From the NCBI GenBank assembly GCA_913774625.1, contig CAJYHL010000010.1, positions 161,604 through 225,603 on the forward strand: a stretch of 64,000 nucleotides of DNA, in the 5' to 3' direction. This DNA comes from an uncultured Acidovorax sp. Its GTDB lineage: Bacteria > Pseudomonadota > Gammaproteobacteria > Burkholderiales > Burkholderiaceae_C. Position 1 is the stretch's first letter. The number at the start of each line of letters is the position of its first letter. Below are positions 39,213 through 46,978 of this stretch, one piece after another. The position numbers and the translations under genes were made by a program. Below the pieces are notes generated by a model. The model searched no databases. It saw nothing but the letters and a program-made list of their open reading frames with translations, and had not been told where the DNA came from.

Positions 39213-39936
39213 CGCTCTTGCCGGCTGCGGCCGGCGGCTGGTCCTTTTCCTTTTCCTCTTCCATCACGTAGCCCAGTCCGCGCAGCGTGCGGATGGCCGC
39301 ACCGCTGCCGGCCAGCTTGCGGCGCAGGCGTGAGACGAAGGATTCGAGAGCGTTGTCGCCCAGGGCCTCGCCGCCGTCGGAGAGGCGCTGCGAGAGGTCG
39401 CTCTTGCTCAGCACGCGGCCGGGCGGGGTCATGAGTTCCCAGAGCAATTCGAATTCGCGCGCCGGCAGATCGAGCGTCTCGCCCTCCACGCTGCAGCGGC
39501 GCGCCACGCGGTCCAGCGCCAGCCGGCCCACGGACACGAGGTCGGCCGTGCCGCTGGCGCGGCGCAGCAGGGCGCGCAGCCGGGCCTGCACCTCGGTCAG
39601 CTCGTAGGGCTTGCCCAGGTAGTCGTCGGCGCCCGCGTCCAGGCCGGCGATGCGTTCCTCGGTGCTGTCGCGCGCGCTCAGGATGAGCACCGGCGTGCGG
39701 TCGCCGCGCGCCCGGGCAGCGCGCAGGGCGGTGAGGCCGCTGCCCAGGCCGCTGCGCGCATGGGTGGCGTGCGGCAGGTTCAGGTCGAGCAGCACGGCGT
39801 CGAAGGGCTGCACCGCCCACCAGTGCAGGGCGTCCTCCACCGTGCAGGCGGGCTGCACCCGGTGGCCGGCGCGTTCCAGGCCCTGGGCCATGGTTCGGCT
39901 CAGGACGGGGTCATCTTCCACGAGAAGCAGGCGCAT
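39196..39936 (-). CDS. TctD-like OmpR-family response regulator
   Basis: The 246 residues have a receiver domain with acidic pair Asp8-Asp9, phospho-accepting Asp51 in VLLDLNLP, the switch Ser/Thr in LILSARD, and Lys109 in YLGKPYE. The C-terminal winged helix (about 130-225) includes LPAREFELLWELMTPPGRVLSKSDLSQRL and RRKLAGSGAAIRTLRGLGY. A receiver insertion (about 56-68, HATHARSGLGSG) is longer than usual. It shares the gap with divergent tctB, where an imperfect palindrome may be its operator. Confidence 0.9.
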   Translation of the reverse strand: MRLLLVEDDPVLSRTMAQGLERAGHRVQPACTVEDALHWWAVQPFDAVLLDLNLPHATHARSGLGSGLTALRAARARGDRTPVLILSARDSTEERIAGLDAGADDYLGKPYELTEVQARLRALLRRASGTADLVSVGRLALDRVARRCSVEGETLDLPAREFELLWELMTPPGRVLSKSDLSQRLSDGGEALGDNALESFVSRLRRKLAGSGAAIRTLRGLGYVMEEEKEKDQPPAAAGKSDAAGT

Positions 39937-39955
39937 GGCAGGGGCGGGTGCCGGG

Positions 39956-39975
39956 CATACGTGGAAATACGCATG
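39956..39975. promoter_or_regulatory. Imperfect palindrome in the tctD-tctB gap
   Basis: CATACGT (39956-39962) and ACGCATG (39969-39975) form an inverted repeat with one mismatch and a 6-nt centre. It lies 20 bp before the response regulator start and is a candidate operator. No other such site is seen in the 157-bp gap. Confidence 0.35.
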
Positions 39976-40093
39976 TCCCAGGTCAGCCCGCGATCAGGTT
40001 GGCTGGCAATAGTGCAGCGGCAAGCTTAAGGCACTGCGCCCGACGAGGCGAAGGCCTGCCGGCTGGCATCGTTCCAGAAGGAGACAACAACCC

Positions 40094-40516
40094 ATGAACA
40101 ACCGCAACCTTGTCCGAGGCATCGTCCTCATGCTGCTGGCGCTGGGCTTCGGCCTGCCGTCCATCCACTATTCGCTGGGCACACTGGGCCGGGCCGGGCC
40201 GGGCATGTTCCCGTTCATCGTGAGCTGCATGCTGTTCGTGATCGGCGCGATCACCGTGGTCCAGTCGCGGCTGGTGGCGCCCGTGCCGCTGGGCTTCCAG
40301 CTGCGCAACATCGCGATCATCCTGGGCAGCCTGTGCGGCTTCGCGCTGCTGTCGCACCTCGTGAACATGACCCTGGGCATCGTGTTCCTGGTGTTCGCTT
40401 CCGGCTTCGCGGCCAACACCTATTCGGTGTCGCGCAACGTGAAGATCGCGCTGGTGCTGGTGGCCATCGCCTTCGGCTTCCAGTATCTGCTGGGCCTCAA
40501 CCTGCCGCTGTACTGA
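40094..40516 (+). CDS. tctB: Tripartite tricarboxylate transporter small subunit TctB
   Basis: TctB is the small membrane subunit of the tripartite tricarboxylate transporter. The 140 residues form four membrane segments (about 8-27, 37-56, 72-95 and 115-135). The loop GTLGRAGPGMFPF, typical of the family, follows the first helix. AAGGAG precedes the ATG by 11 nt. tctA begins 1 bp after its stop, so they are one operon. Confidence 0.9.
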   Translation: MNNRNLVRGIVLMLLALGFGLPSIHYSLGTLGRAGPGMFPFIVSCMLFVIGAITVVQSRLVAPVPLGFQLRNIAIILGSLCGFALLSHLVNMTLGIVFLVFASGFAANTYSVSRNVKIALVLVAIAFGFQYLLGLNLPLY

Positions 40517-40517
40517 C

Positions 40518-42056
40518 ATGGAAGTCTTTCACAACCTCGCTTTCGGGTTCAGCCACGCGCTGACCCTGCAGAACCTGCTGTTCTGCGCCATCGGCTGCAC
40601 CGTGGGCACCCTGGTCGGGCTGCTGCCGGGCCTGGGGCCGCTGGCCACCATCAGCCTGCTGCTGCCGCTGACCTACTCCATCCCCACGACCGGGGCGCTC
40701 ATCATGCTGGCGGGCATCTACTACGGCGCGCAGTACGGCGACAGCGTGAGCGCGATCACGATGAAGATCCCGCATGCCAGCAGCATCGTGGCCTGCATCG
40801 ACGGCTACGCCATGACGCTCAAGGGCAAGACCGGGCTGGCCCTGTTCACGGCCGGTGTGTCGAGCTTCATCGGTGGCTCGGTGGCCATCGTGGTGCTGGC
40901 CTTCCTGGCGCCCAGCCTGGGCGAGGTGGCCTTCCTCTTCGGCCCGACCGACTACTGCGCGCTGATGCTGGTCGGCTTCGTGTGCGTGAGCTTCGTGACC
41001 ACCGGCAGCCTGCTCAACGGCATGGCCATGTGCATGGTGGGCGTGCTGCTGGGCTGCATCGGCACCGACGTCAACAGCGGCCTGACGCGCTTCACGTTCG
41101 ACCTGCCCCTGCTGGCCGACGGCGTGGGCATCGTCAGCATCGCGCTGGGCTGCTTCGGCATCGCCGAGATCACCAAGAACCTCGACTCCAAGGAAGAGCG
41201 CTCGCCCTTCAACGGCAAGATCAAGCTCATGCCGACCTGGCCCGAGTTCAAGCGCATCATCCCCAGCGCCCTGCGCGGCAGCGCCGTGGGCTCCTTCCTG
41301 GGCATCCTGCCCGGCGGCGGCCCGGTGATCGCGCAGTTCGCGGCCTATGCCCTGGACAAGAAGGTCAGCAAGTACAAGCACGAGATCGGCACCGGCTGCA
41401 TCGAGGGCGTGGCCGGCCAGGCCGCCGCCGACGAGGCCGCCGCGCGCACCAGCTTCATTCCGCTGATGAGCATCGGCATTCCCGAGAACGCGGTGATGGC
41501 GCTGATGATGGCCGCCTTCATCATCAAGGGCATCCAGCCCGGGCCCGAGATGATCTCCGGCCACCCCGAGCTGTTCTGGGGCCTGGTCGCCAGCATGTGG
41601 ATCGGCAACTGCTTCCTGCTGCTGCTGAACGTGCCGCTGGTGCGCTACTGGCTGTCGGTGTTCAAGGTGCCCTACAACGTGCTGTTTCCGGCCATCCTCT
41701 TCTTCTGCTGCATCGGCACCTACAGCATCAACAACAACCTGGACGACGTGTTCGTCACCTCGGCCTTCGGTGGCCTGGGCTATCTGCTGATGCGCCTGGA
41801 GCTGGACGCCTCGCCGCTGATGCTGGGCTTCATCCTCGGCCCCATGCTGGAGGAGAACTTCCGCCGCGCCATGCTGCTGAGCCGGGGCGACTTCCGCATC
41901 TTCGTCACCCGGCCCATCAGCGGCACGCTGCTGGCGTTGATCGCGGCCTTCATCCTCTGGCAGGTGGTGGCGTTCTTCCGGGCCCGCAACCGCGCGCCGG
42001 CGGCAGCGCCGCATGCGGCGGAAGCCGAGGCCGTGCCGGCCGGCACGCCGAGCTGA
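40518..42056 (+). CDS. tctA: Tripartite tricarboxylate transporter large subunit TctA
   Basis: TctA is the main permease subunit. The 512 residues form about eleven or twelve membrane segments. Repeated TctA motifs are GLLPGLGPLATISLLLPLTY (first half) and GILPGGGPVIAQFAAYALDKK (second half). The block YYGAQYGDSVSAITMKIPHAS is highly typical. SFIPLMSIGIPENAVMALMMAAFIIKGIQPGP marks the second half. The C-terminal 30 residues are cytoplasmic. No tctC (periplasmic binding protein) gene is adjacent, so a distant TctC/Bug protein would be needed. Confidence 0.93.
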   Translation: MEVFHNLAFGFSHALTLQNLLFCAIGCTVGTLVGLLPGLGPLATISLLLPLTYSIPTTGALIMLAGIYYGAQYGDSVSAITMKIPHASSIVACIDGYAMTLKGKTGLALFTAGVSSFIGGSVAIVVLAFLAPSLGEVAFLFGPTDYCALMLVGFVCVSFVTTGSLLNGMAMCMVGVLLGCIGTDVNSGLTRFTFDLPLLADGVGIVSIALGCFGIAEITKNLDSKEERSPFNGKIKLMPTWPEFKRIIPSALRGSAVGSFLGILPGGGPVIAQFAAYALDKKVSKYKHEIGTGCIEGVAGQAAADEAAARTSFIPLMSIGIPENAVMALMMAAFIIKGIQPGPEMISGHPELFWGLVASMWIGNCFLLLLNVPLVRYWLSVFKVPYNVLFPAILFFCCIGTYSINNNLDDVFVTSAFGGLGYLLMRLELDASPLMLGFILGPMLEENFRRAMLLSRGDFRIFVTRPISGTLLALIAAFILWQVVAFFRARNRAPAAAPHAAEAEAVPAGTPS

Positions 42057-42069
42057 TCCGCCGCGCGGT

Positions 42070-42660
42070 TCAGAGTCCCAGAAAGCGGTCCACCTCCGGC
42101 AGGTGGGCCGCGAAGTCGCTCAGGGCGTGGTCGCCGCCTTCCAGCAGGCGCAGTTCGGCCCGGGGGTAGCGGGCCACCATCTCGCGCCAGTCCAGCAACT
42201 CGTCGCCCTTGGCGACGATGGCCAACTCGGGCCCGGCCGGCGGGCTGGCGCCCACGTCCAGCGCACGCAGCTCGGCGATGTATTCGGGGCGGAAGTAGAA
42301 CGATTGGGCCGGGTCGTGCCAGGCGGTCTGCTCGCCGATGTAGCGCTCCAGGTCCCGCGCCGGGTGGACGGCCGGGTTCAGCAGCACGCTGGGGCAGGCG
42401 CACTGCGCGGCCACCCAGCTGGCGTAGAAGCCGCCCAGCGACGAGCCCATCACCGCCATGCCCGCGCGCGGCCAGCCGGCCACGCCCTCGGCTACCAGGG
42501 CCATGGCCTCGCGCGGCGAGGGCGGCAGCTGCGGGCACCAGAAATGCACGCCGGGCGCGTTGCGCCGCACATGTTCCGCCATCAGCCGGGCCTTGGCAGA
42601 GCGGGGCGAGGAGCGGAAGCCGTGCAGGTAGAGCAGGTGGGTGGTGGTGATGCGGGTCAT
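42070..42660 (-). CDS. YqiA-like alpha/beta-hydrolase
   Basis: The 196 residues have the HLLYLHGFRSSPRSAKARL N-terminus, an oxyanion strand, the nucleophile elbow GSSLGGFYASWVA (Ser near 91), and a C-terminal catalytic His in LEGGDHALSDF. This matches the YqiA/YcfP esterase family, whose physiological substrate is unclear. It converges with tctA with a 13-bp gap, and its start diverges from rodA. The ATG at 42660 is chosen for homology; an alternative at 42687 would add 9 residues. Confidence 0.88.
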   Translation of the reverse strand: MTRITTTHLLYLHGFRSSPRSAKARLMAEHVRRNAPGVHFWCPQLPPSPREAMALVAEGVAGWPRAGMAVMGSSLGGFYASWVAAQCACPSVLLNPAVHPARDLERYIGEQTAWHDPAQSFYFRPEYIAELRALDVGASPPAGPELAIVAKGDELLDWREMVARYPRAELRLLEGGDHALSDFAAHLPEVDRFLGL

Positions 42661-42714
42661 GGCGCGGCGGCAGGGGTGTTGGCGCATTGTGGCGCCCCGG
42701 TCGGGTGCCGGCCC

Positions 42715-42720
42715 CGATAA
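42715..42720 (+). promoter_or_regulatory. -10 hexamer 9 nt before rodA start
   Basis: GATAAT is followed by 9 nt and ATG, with only C/G-rich sequence between and no Shine-Dalgarno. It suggests a leaderless or nearly leaderless mRNA. Confidence 0.45.
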
Positions 42721-42729
42721 TCGCGCCCC

Positions 42730-43899
42730 ATGTCCGCCGTTTTCGACAAACCTTCCCTCCTGCAGCGTGTGCTGCCGCTCTTTCGCGGATTCGACTGGAT
42801 TCTCATCGGCCTGCTGCTGCTGCTCGCTTCGGCCGGCCTGGTCGCCATGTATTCGTCGGGCTACGACCACGGCACGCGGTTCTACGACCATGCCCGCAAC
42901 ATGCTGCTGGCCGGCGGCATCCTGTTCCTGGTGGCGCAGATTCCGCCGCAGCGCCTGATGACGCTGGCCGTGCCGCTCTACACCGTGGGCGTGGTGCTGC
43001 TGGTGGCGGTGGCGCTCTTCGGCATCACCAAGAAGGGCGCGCAGCGCTGGATCAACGTGGGGGTGGTGATCCAGCCCAGCGAGATCCTCAAGATCGCCAT
43101 GCCGCTCACTCTGGCCTGGTGGTTCCAGAAGCGCGAAGGCCAGTTGCGGCCGCTGGACTTCCTGGCGGCCGGCGCGCTGCTGGCCGTGCCGGTGGGCCTC
43201 ATCATGAAGCAGCCCGACCTGGGCACCTCGCTGCTGGTGCTGGCGGCGGGCCTGTCGGTGATCTTCTTCGCCGGCCTGCCCTGGAAGCTGGTGCTGCCGC
43301 CCGTGCTGCTGGGCGCCATCGGCATCGGCCTGATCGTCTGGTACGAGCCCCAGCTCTGCGCCGACGGCGTGCGCTGGCCGGTGCTGCACGACTACCAGCA
43401 GCAGCGCATCTGCACCCTGCTGGATCCCACGCGCGACCCGCTGGGCAAGGGCTTCCACATCATCCAGGGCATGATCGCCATCGGATCCGGCGGCTTCTGG
43501 GGCAAGGGCTTCATGGCGGGCACGCAGACCCACCTGGAATTCATTCCCGAACGCACCACCGACTTCATCTTCGCCGCCTATTCCGAGGAATTCGGCCTGG
43601 CCGGCAACCTGTTCCTCGTGGTGTGCTTTCTGCTGCTGGTCTGGCGGGGCCTGGCCATCGCCACGGGCGCGACCACGCTCTTCGGCCGGCTGATGGCGGG
43701 GGCGGTGTCGATGATCTTCTTCACCTACGCCTTCGTGAACATGGGCATGGTCAGCGGCATCCTGCCCGTCGTGGGCGTGCCGCTGCCCTTCGTGAGCTAC
43801 GGCGGCACGGCCATGGTCACGCTGGGGCTGGCGCTGGGCGTGCTGATGTCGATCGCGCGGGCGCAGAACCAGCCGCTGGCCCAGCGCATCGTCCAGTAG
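42730..43899 (+). CDS. rodA: Elongation peptidoglycan glycosyltransferase RodA
   Basis: RodA is the SEDS polymerase that works with PBP2 in side-wall growth. The 389 residues have ten membrane segments. SEDS motifs include GAQRWINVG, IQPSEILKI, KQPDLGTSLLVL, GKGFHIIQGMIAIGSGGFWGKGF, THLEFIPERTTDFIFAAYSEEFG and LPFVSYGGTAM. HLEFIPERTTDFIF distinguishes RodA from FtsW. mreBCD and the PBP2 gene are not present next to it; the left neighbour is an unrelated hydrolase. Confidence 0.95.
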   Translation: MSAVFDKPSLLQRVLPLFRGFDWILIGLLLLLASAGLVAMYSSGYDHGTRFYDHARNMLLAGGILFLVAQIPPQRLMTLAVPLYTVGVVLLVAVALFGITKKGAQRWINVGVVIQPSEILKIAMPLTLAWWFQKREGQLRPLDFLAAGALLAVPVGLIMKQPDLGTSLLVLAAGLSVIFFAGLPWKLVLPPVLLGAIGIGLIVWYEPQLCADGVRWPVLHDYQQQRICTLLDPTRDPLGKGFHIIQGMIAIGSGGFWGKGFMAGTQTHLEFIPERTTDFIFAAYSEEFGLAGNLFLVVCFLLLVWRGLAIATGATTLFGRLMAGAVSMIFFTYAFVNMGMVSGILPVVGVPLPFVSYGGTAMVTLGLALGVLMSIARAQNQPLAQRIVQ

Positions 43900-43909
43900 G
43901 CCGGCCCGG

Positions 43910-45292
43910 TCAGCCGGCGCCCTGCAGGCAGGCCTCCACGGCGCGGCCCACCTGCAGCACCCGCGCATCGCTGCCGTGCAGCCCGGCCACCGACAGGCCC
44001 ACGGGCAGATCGCCCGGCGCGCCGCAGGGCAGGCTGAGCGCGCACCCGTCCAGGAAGTTGATGGCCGAGGGGTTGCGCAGGGCGCGCGCGTTGGCGGCGA
44101 AGAAGCGCCCGTCGTCCGCCGCCACGTCCGCCAGACGCGGCGCGAGCAGCGGCACCGTGGGCATCAGCCAGGCGTCCAGGCCCTGCAGGCGCTCGCGTGC
44201 TGCGGCCTGCAGCCGGGCGCGCTCGTCCAGCAGGTCGATGTAGTCGGCGGCCGAGATGGCCTCACCGCGCCGCGTGCGCTGCGCCACGCGCGGGTCGTAG
44301 CGCGCGGCCTGGGCGGGGTCCTGCAGCCGGGTGCGGTGCAGCTGCCAAGCCTCGGCTGTCACCAGTCCGCCGGCGGCGTTGATGCGCGGCAGCTCCCGCA
44401 GCTCGGCGAAGCCGAAGTCCACGATCTGCGCGCCCGCGGCCGACAGCCGCGCCAGCGCCCGATCGAACGCGGCGGCCACATCGGCATCCAGCCCGTCCAG
44501 CACCAGGTCGTGCGTCACGCCCAGGCGCAGGCCGGCCAGCGGTGGGGCTGCGGCGTGCTGCAGCGGCTCGCCGCTCAGCACCGCATCGACGATGGCGCAG
44601 CAGTCCACGCTGCGCGCCAGCGGCCCGGCCGAGTCCAGGCTGCGCGAGAGCGGATAGGCGCCCGCCAGCGGCACGCGCCGAGCCGTGGGCTTGAAGCCCG
44701 TCAGCCCGCAGAAGGCCGAAGGGATGCGGATGGAGCCGCCCGTGTCGGTGCCCAGCGCCGCGTCGGCCATGCCCAGGGCCACGCTCACGGCGGCGCCCGA
44801 CGAAGAGCCGCCGGTGATGCGCGCCGCATCCTGCGGATGGGCCGGCGTGCCGTGGTGCGGGTTCAGCCCCAGGCCGGAGAAGGCGAATTCGCTCAGGTTG
44901 GTGCGTCCCAGCAGCACCGCGCCCGCCGCGCGCAGGCGCGCCACGGCGGGGGCGTCGGCCGGGGCCGGCTGGGCGCCCGGCACCGGACCGGCCGATCCGG
45001 CCAGGGTGACCTGGCCCTGCACGTCGAACAAGTCCTTGATGGAGACCGGCAGGCCCGCCAGCAGCGAGGGCACGCGGCCGGCGGCGCGTTCCGCATCGCT
45101 GGCGCGGGCGGCCTGCAGGGCGGCTGCTGCGTCCACCGCGCCCACATAGGCGTGGCCGCCGGCCGCCTGGTGCGCGGCGATGCGCTCGATCGCGGCCTGC
45201 ACCAGCCGTTCGCTGGTGGTGGCACCGCTGGCCAGGGCGGCGGCCTGCTCGCGCAGGGTGGGGTGGCGGCAGAAGGGAGGCGTCTGGGACAT
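43910..45292 (-). CDS. Amidase-signature family hydrolase
   Basis: The 460 residues belong to the amidase signature family, which hydrolyses amides with a Ser-Ser-Lys triad. The catalytic Lys86 is in LPVSIKDLFD, the Ser near 163 in ITGGSSSGAAVS, and the nucleophile Ser187 in GTDTGGSIRIPS. The C-terminal LPCGAPGDLPVGLSVAG is typical. It could act on small amides or be a GatA-like paralogue, but gatB and gatC are not adjacent. ATG 45292 follows the pattern hexamer-N6-ATG; the in-frame ATG 45316 is an alternative. It converges with rodA. Confidence 0.88.
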   Translation of the reverse strand: MSQTPPFCRHPTLREQAAALASGATTSERLVQAAIERIAAHQAAGGHAYVGAVDAAAALQAARASDAERAAGRVPSLLAGLPVSIKDLFDVQGQVTLAGSAGPVPGAQPAPADAPAVARLRAAGAVLLGRTNLSEFAFSGLGLNPHHGTPAHPQDAARITGGSSSGAAVSVALGMADAALGTDTGGSIRIPSAFCGLTGFKPTARRVPLAGAYPLSRSLDSAGPLARSVDCCAIVDAVLSGEPLQHAAAPPLAGLRLGVTHDLVLDGLDADVAAAFDRALARLSAAGAQIVDFGFAELRELPRINAAGGLVTAEAWQLHRTRLQDPAQAARYDPRVAQRTRRGEAISAADYIDLLDERARLQAAARERLQGLDAWLMPTVPLLAPRLADVAADDGRFFAANARALRNPSAINFLDGCALSLPCGAPGDLPVGLSVAGLHGSDARVLQVGRAVEACLQGAG

Positions 45293-45298
45293 GGCGCG

Positions 45299-45304
45299 AA
45301 TATC
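45299..45304 (-). promoter_or_regulatory. -10 hexamer 6 nt before amidase start
   Basis: On the minus strand GATATT is followed by 6 nt and ATG at 45292. There is no Shine-Dalgarno, which suggests a leaderless mRNA. Confidence 0.4.
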
Positions 45305-45384
45305 GCACGGCCGCACGGGGGATGATGGCCGCGCTCGCGTGCGGGGTGCTGGGCTGCCCGACGGGCGGTGCGGGTCCGGGCTTC

Positions 45385-45390
45385 TAGAAT
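45385..45390 (+). promoter_or_regulatory. -10 hexamer 6 nt before tldD start
   Basis: TAGAAT ends 6 nt before the tldD ATG. No Shine-Dalgarno is present. The geometry is identical to that of lpxC. Confidence 0.45.
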
Positions 45391-45396
45391 CTGCGG

Positions 45397-46857
45397 ATGA
45401 TCTCCCGCGAACCCACCATCGAACGCCTGTCCATCGCCCGCCAGCTGCTGCTGGAGCCCTTCGGCCTGGACGAAACCCATCTGGCGCGAGCGCTGGCCGA
45501 GATCCGCGCCCACCGCGTGGACGACGCCGACCTGTACTTCCAGTACACGCGCTCCGAGGGCTGGAGCCTGGAAGAGGGCATCGTGAAGACGGGTTCCTTC
45601 AGCATCGACCAGGGCGTGGGCGTGCGCGCAGTGAGCGGCGAGAAGACGGCCTTCGCCTATTCCGACGACATCTCCCAGGCATCGCTGCTGGATGCGGCCC
45701 GCACCGTGCGCTCCATCGCCTCGGCGGCCCAGTCCGGGCGCGTGAAGGTCGCTCCCAGGAAGATAGCGACCAGCCGTTCCCTCTACCCCGGCATCGACCC
45801 CATCGCGTCGATGGACAGCACCGCCAAGGTGGCGCTGCTGGAAAAGGCCGAGCGCCAGGCCCGCGCCAAGGACCCGCGCGTGGCGCAGGTCATGGCCGGC
45901 CTCGCCAGCGAATACGACGTGGTGCTGGTGGCCCGTGCCGACGGCACCCTGGCGGCCGACGTGCGCCCGCTGGTGCGCCTGTCGATCACCGTGATCGCCG
46001 AGCAGAACGGCCGCCGCGAGGTGGGCTCCTCCGGCGGCGGCGGGCGCTTCGGCCTGGCCTACTTCGACGATGCGCAGATCACCCGCTATGTGGACGAGGC
46101 GGTCGATGCCGCCCTGGTCAACCTCGAATCGCGCCCCGCGCCGGCCGGCGAGATGACCGTGGTGCTGGGCCCGGGCTGGCCCGGCATACTGCTGCACGAA
46201 GCCATCGGCCACGGCCTGGAGGGCGACTTCAACCGCAAGGGCGCCAGCGCCTTCAGCGGCCGCATCGGCCAGCGCGTGGCGGCCAAGGGTGTCACGGTGC
46301 TGGACGACGGCACCATCGCCGACCGGCGCGGCTCGCTCAACGTGGACGACGAGGGCCACGCCAGCCAGCGCAACGTGCTGATCGAGGACGGCATCCTCAA
46401 GGGCTACATCCAGGATTCGCTCAATGCCCGCCTGATGGGCGTGGCGCCCACCGGCAACGGCCGGCGCGAGAGCTACGCGCACATCCCCATGCCGCGCATG
46501 ACCAACACCTACATGCTGGGCGGCGACAAGGAGCCGGCCGAGATCGTGGCCAGCATGAAGCGCGGCCTCTACGCCACCAACTTCGGCGGCGGGCAGGTGG
46601 ACATCACCAGCGGCAAGTTCGTGTTCTCGGCCAGCCAGGCCTTCTGGGTGGAGGACGGCAAGATCCAGTACCCCGTCAAGGGCGCCACCATCGTGGGCAG
46701 CGGCCCCGAATCGCTCAAGAAAGTGAGCCTGATCGGCAACGACATGGCTCTCGACAGCGGCGTGGGCACCTGCGGCAAGGAAGGCCAGAGCGTGCCCGTG
46801 GGCGTGGGCCAGCCCACGCTGCGCATCGACGGGCTGACGGTGGGCGGCACGGCCTGA
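45397..46857 (+). CDS. tldD: Metalloprotease TldD
   Basis: TldD forms a heterodimeric zinc protease with PmbA/TldE that degrades unfolded peptides and is involved in processing microcins and antitoxins. The 486 residues carry the HExxxH zinc motif HEAIGH at 267-272. The N-terminal block EEGIVKTGSFSIDQGVGVRAVSGEKTAFAYSDD is typical, and the third-ligand region is near LPTGNGRRESYAHIPMPRMTNTYM. No pmbA is adjacent. The codons near residue 118-124 coincide with a 17-nt box similar to the dispersed repeats (weak). A strong terminator follows. Confidence 0.95.
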   Translation: MISREPTIERLSIARQLLLEPFGLDETHLARALAEIRAHRVDDADLYFQYTRSEGWSLEEGIVKTGSFSIDQGVGVRAVSGEKTAFAYSDDISQASLLDAARTVRSIASAAQSGRVKVAPRKIATSRSLYPGIDPIASMDSTAKVALLEKAERQARAKDPRVAQVMAGLASEYDVVLVARADGTLAADVRPLVRLSITVIAEQNGRREVGSSGGGGRFGLAYFDDAQITRYVDEAVDAALVNLESRPAPAGEMTVVLGPGWPGILLHEAIGHGLEGDFNRKGASAFSGRIGQRVAAKGVTVLDDGTIADRRGSLNVDDEGHASQRNVLIEDGILKGYIQDSLNARLMGVAPTGNGRRESYAHIPMPRMTNTYMLGGDKEPAEIVASMKRGLYATNFGGGQVDITSGKFVFSASQAFWVEDGKIQYPVKGATIVGSGPESLKKVSLIGNDMALDSGVGTCGKEGQSVPVGVGQPTLRIDGLTVGGTA

Positions 46858-46897
46858 TCAGGCCGCTCCGGCGGCTGCCGCACTGAAAGTGAAAGGC

Positions 46898-46931
46898 AAA
46901 AACCCCGGCGGTTCCACCGCCGGGGTTTTTT
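46898..46931 (+). terminator. Bidirectional intrinsic terminator after tldD
   Basis: AACCCCGGCGG (46901-46911) pairs with CCGCCGGGGTT (46917-46927) around TTCCA, followed by TTTTTT and preceded by an A run. It ends tldD on the plus strand and the convergent membrane-protein gene on the minus strand. Confidence 0.93.
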
Positions 46932-46978
46932 CATGGGTGGGTCCGAAGCGGCGCTTCAGACCCGCCCCGCCGTTTCGC

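Noticed and set aside
45751..45767. A further copy of the dispersed repeat inside tldD
   Set aside because: The 17-nt box spacing fits, but the 28-nt part and GGCC are not recognisable in either orientation. It may be chance.
46858..46978. Insertion element ends around the strong inverted repeat after tldD
   Set aside because: The stem has a T tract on both strands and lies between two convergent genes, so it is a bidirectional terminator.
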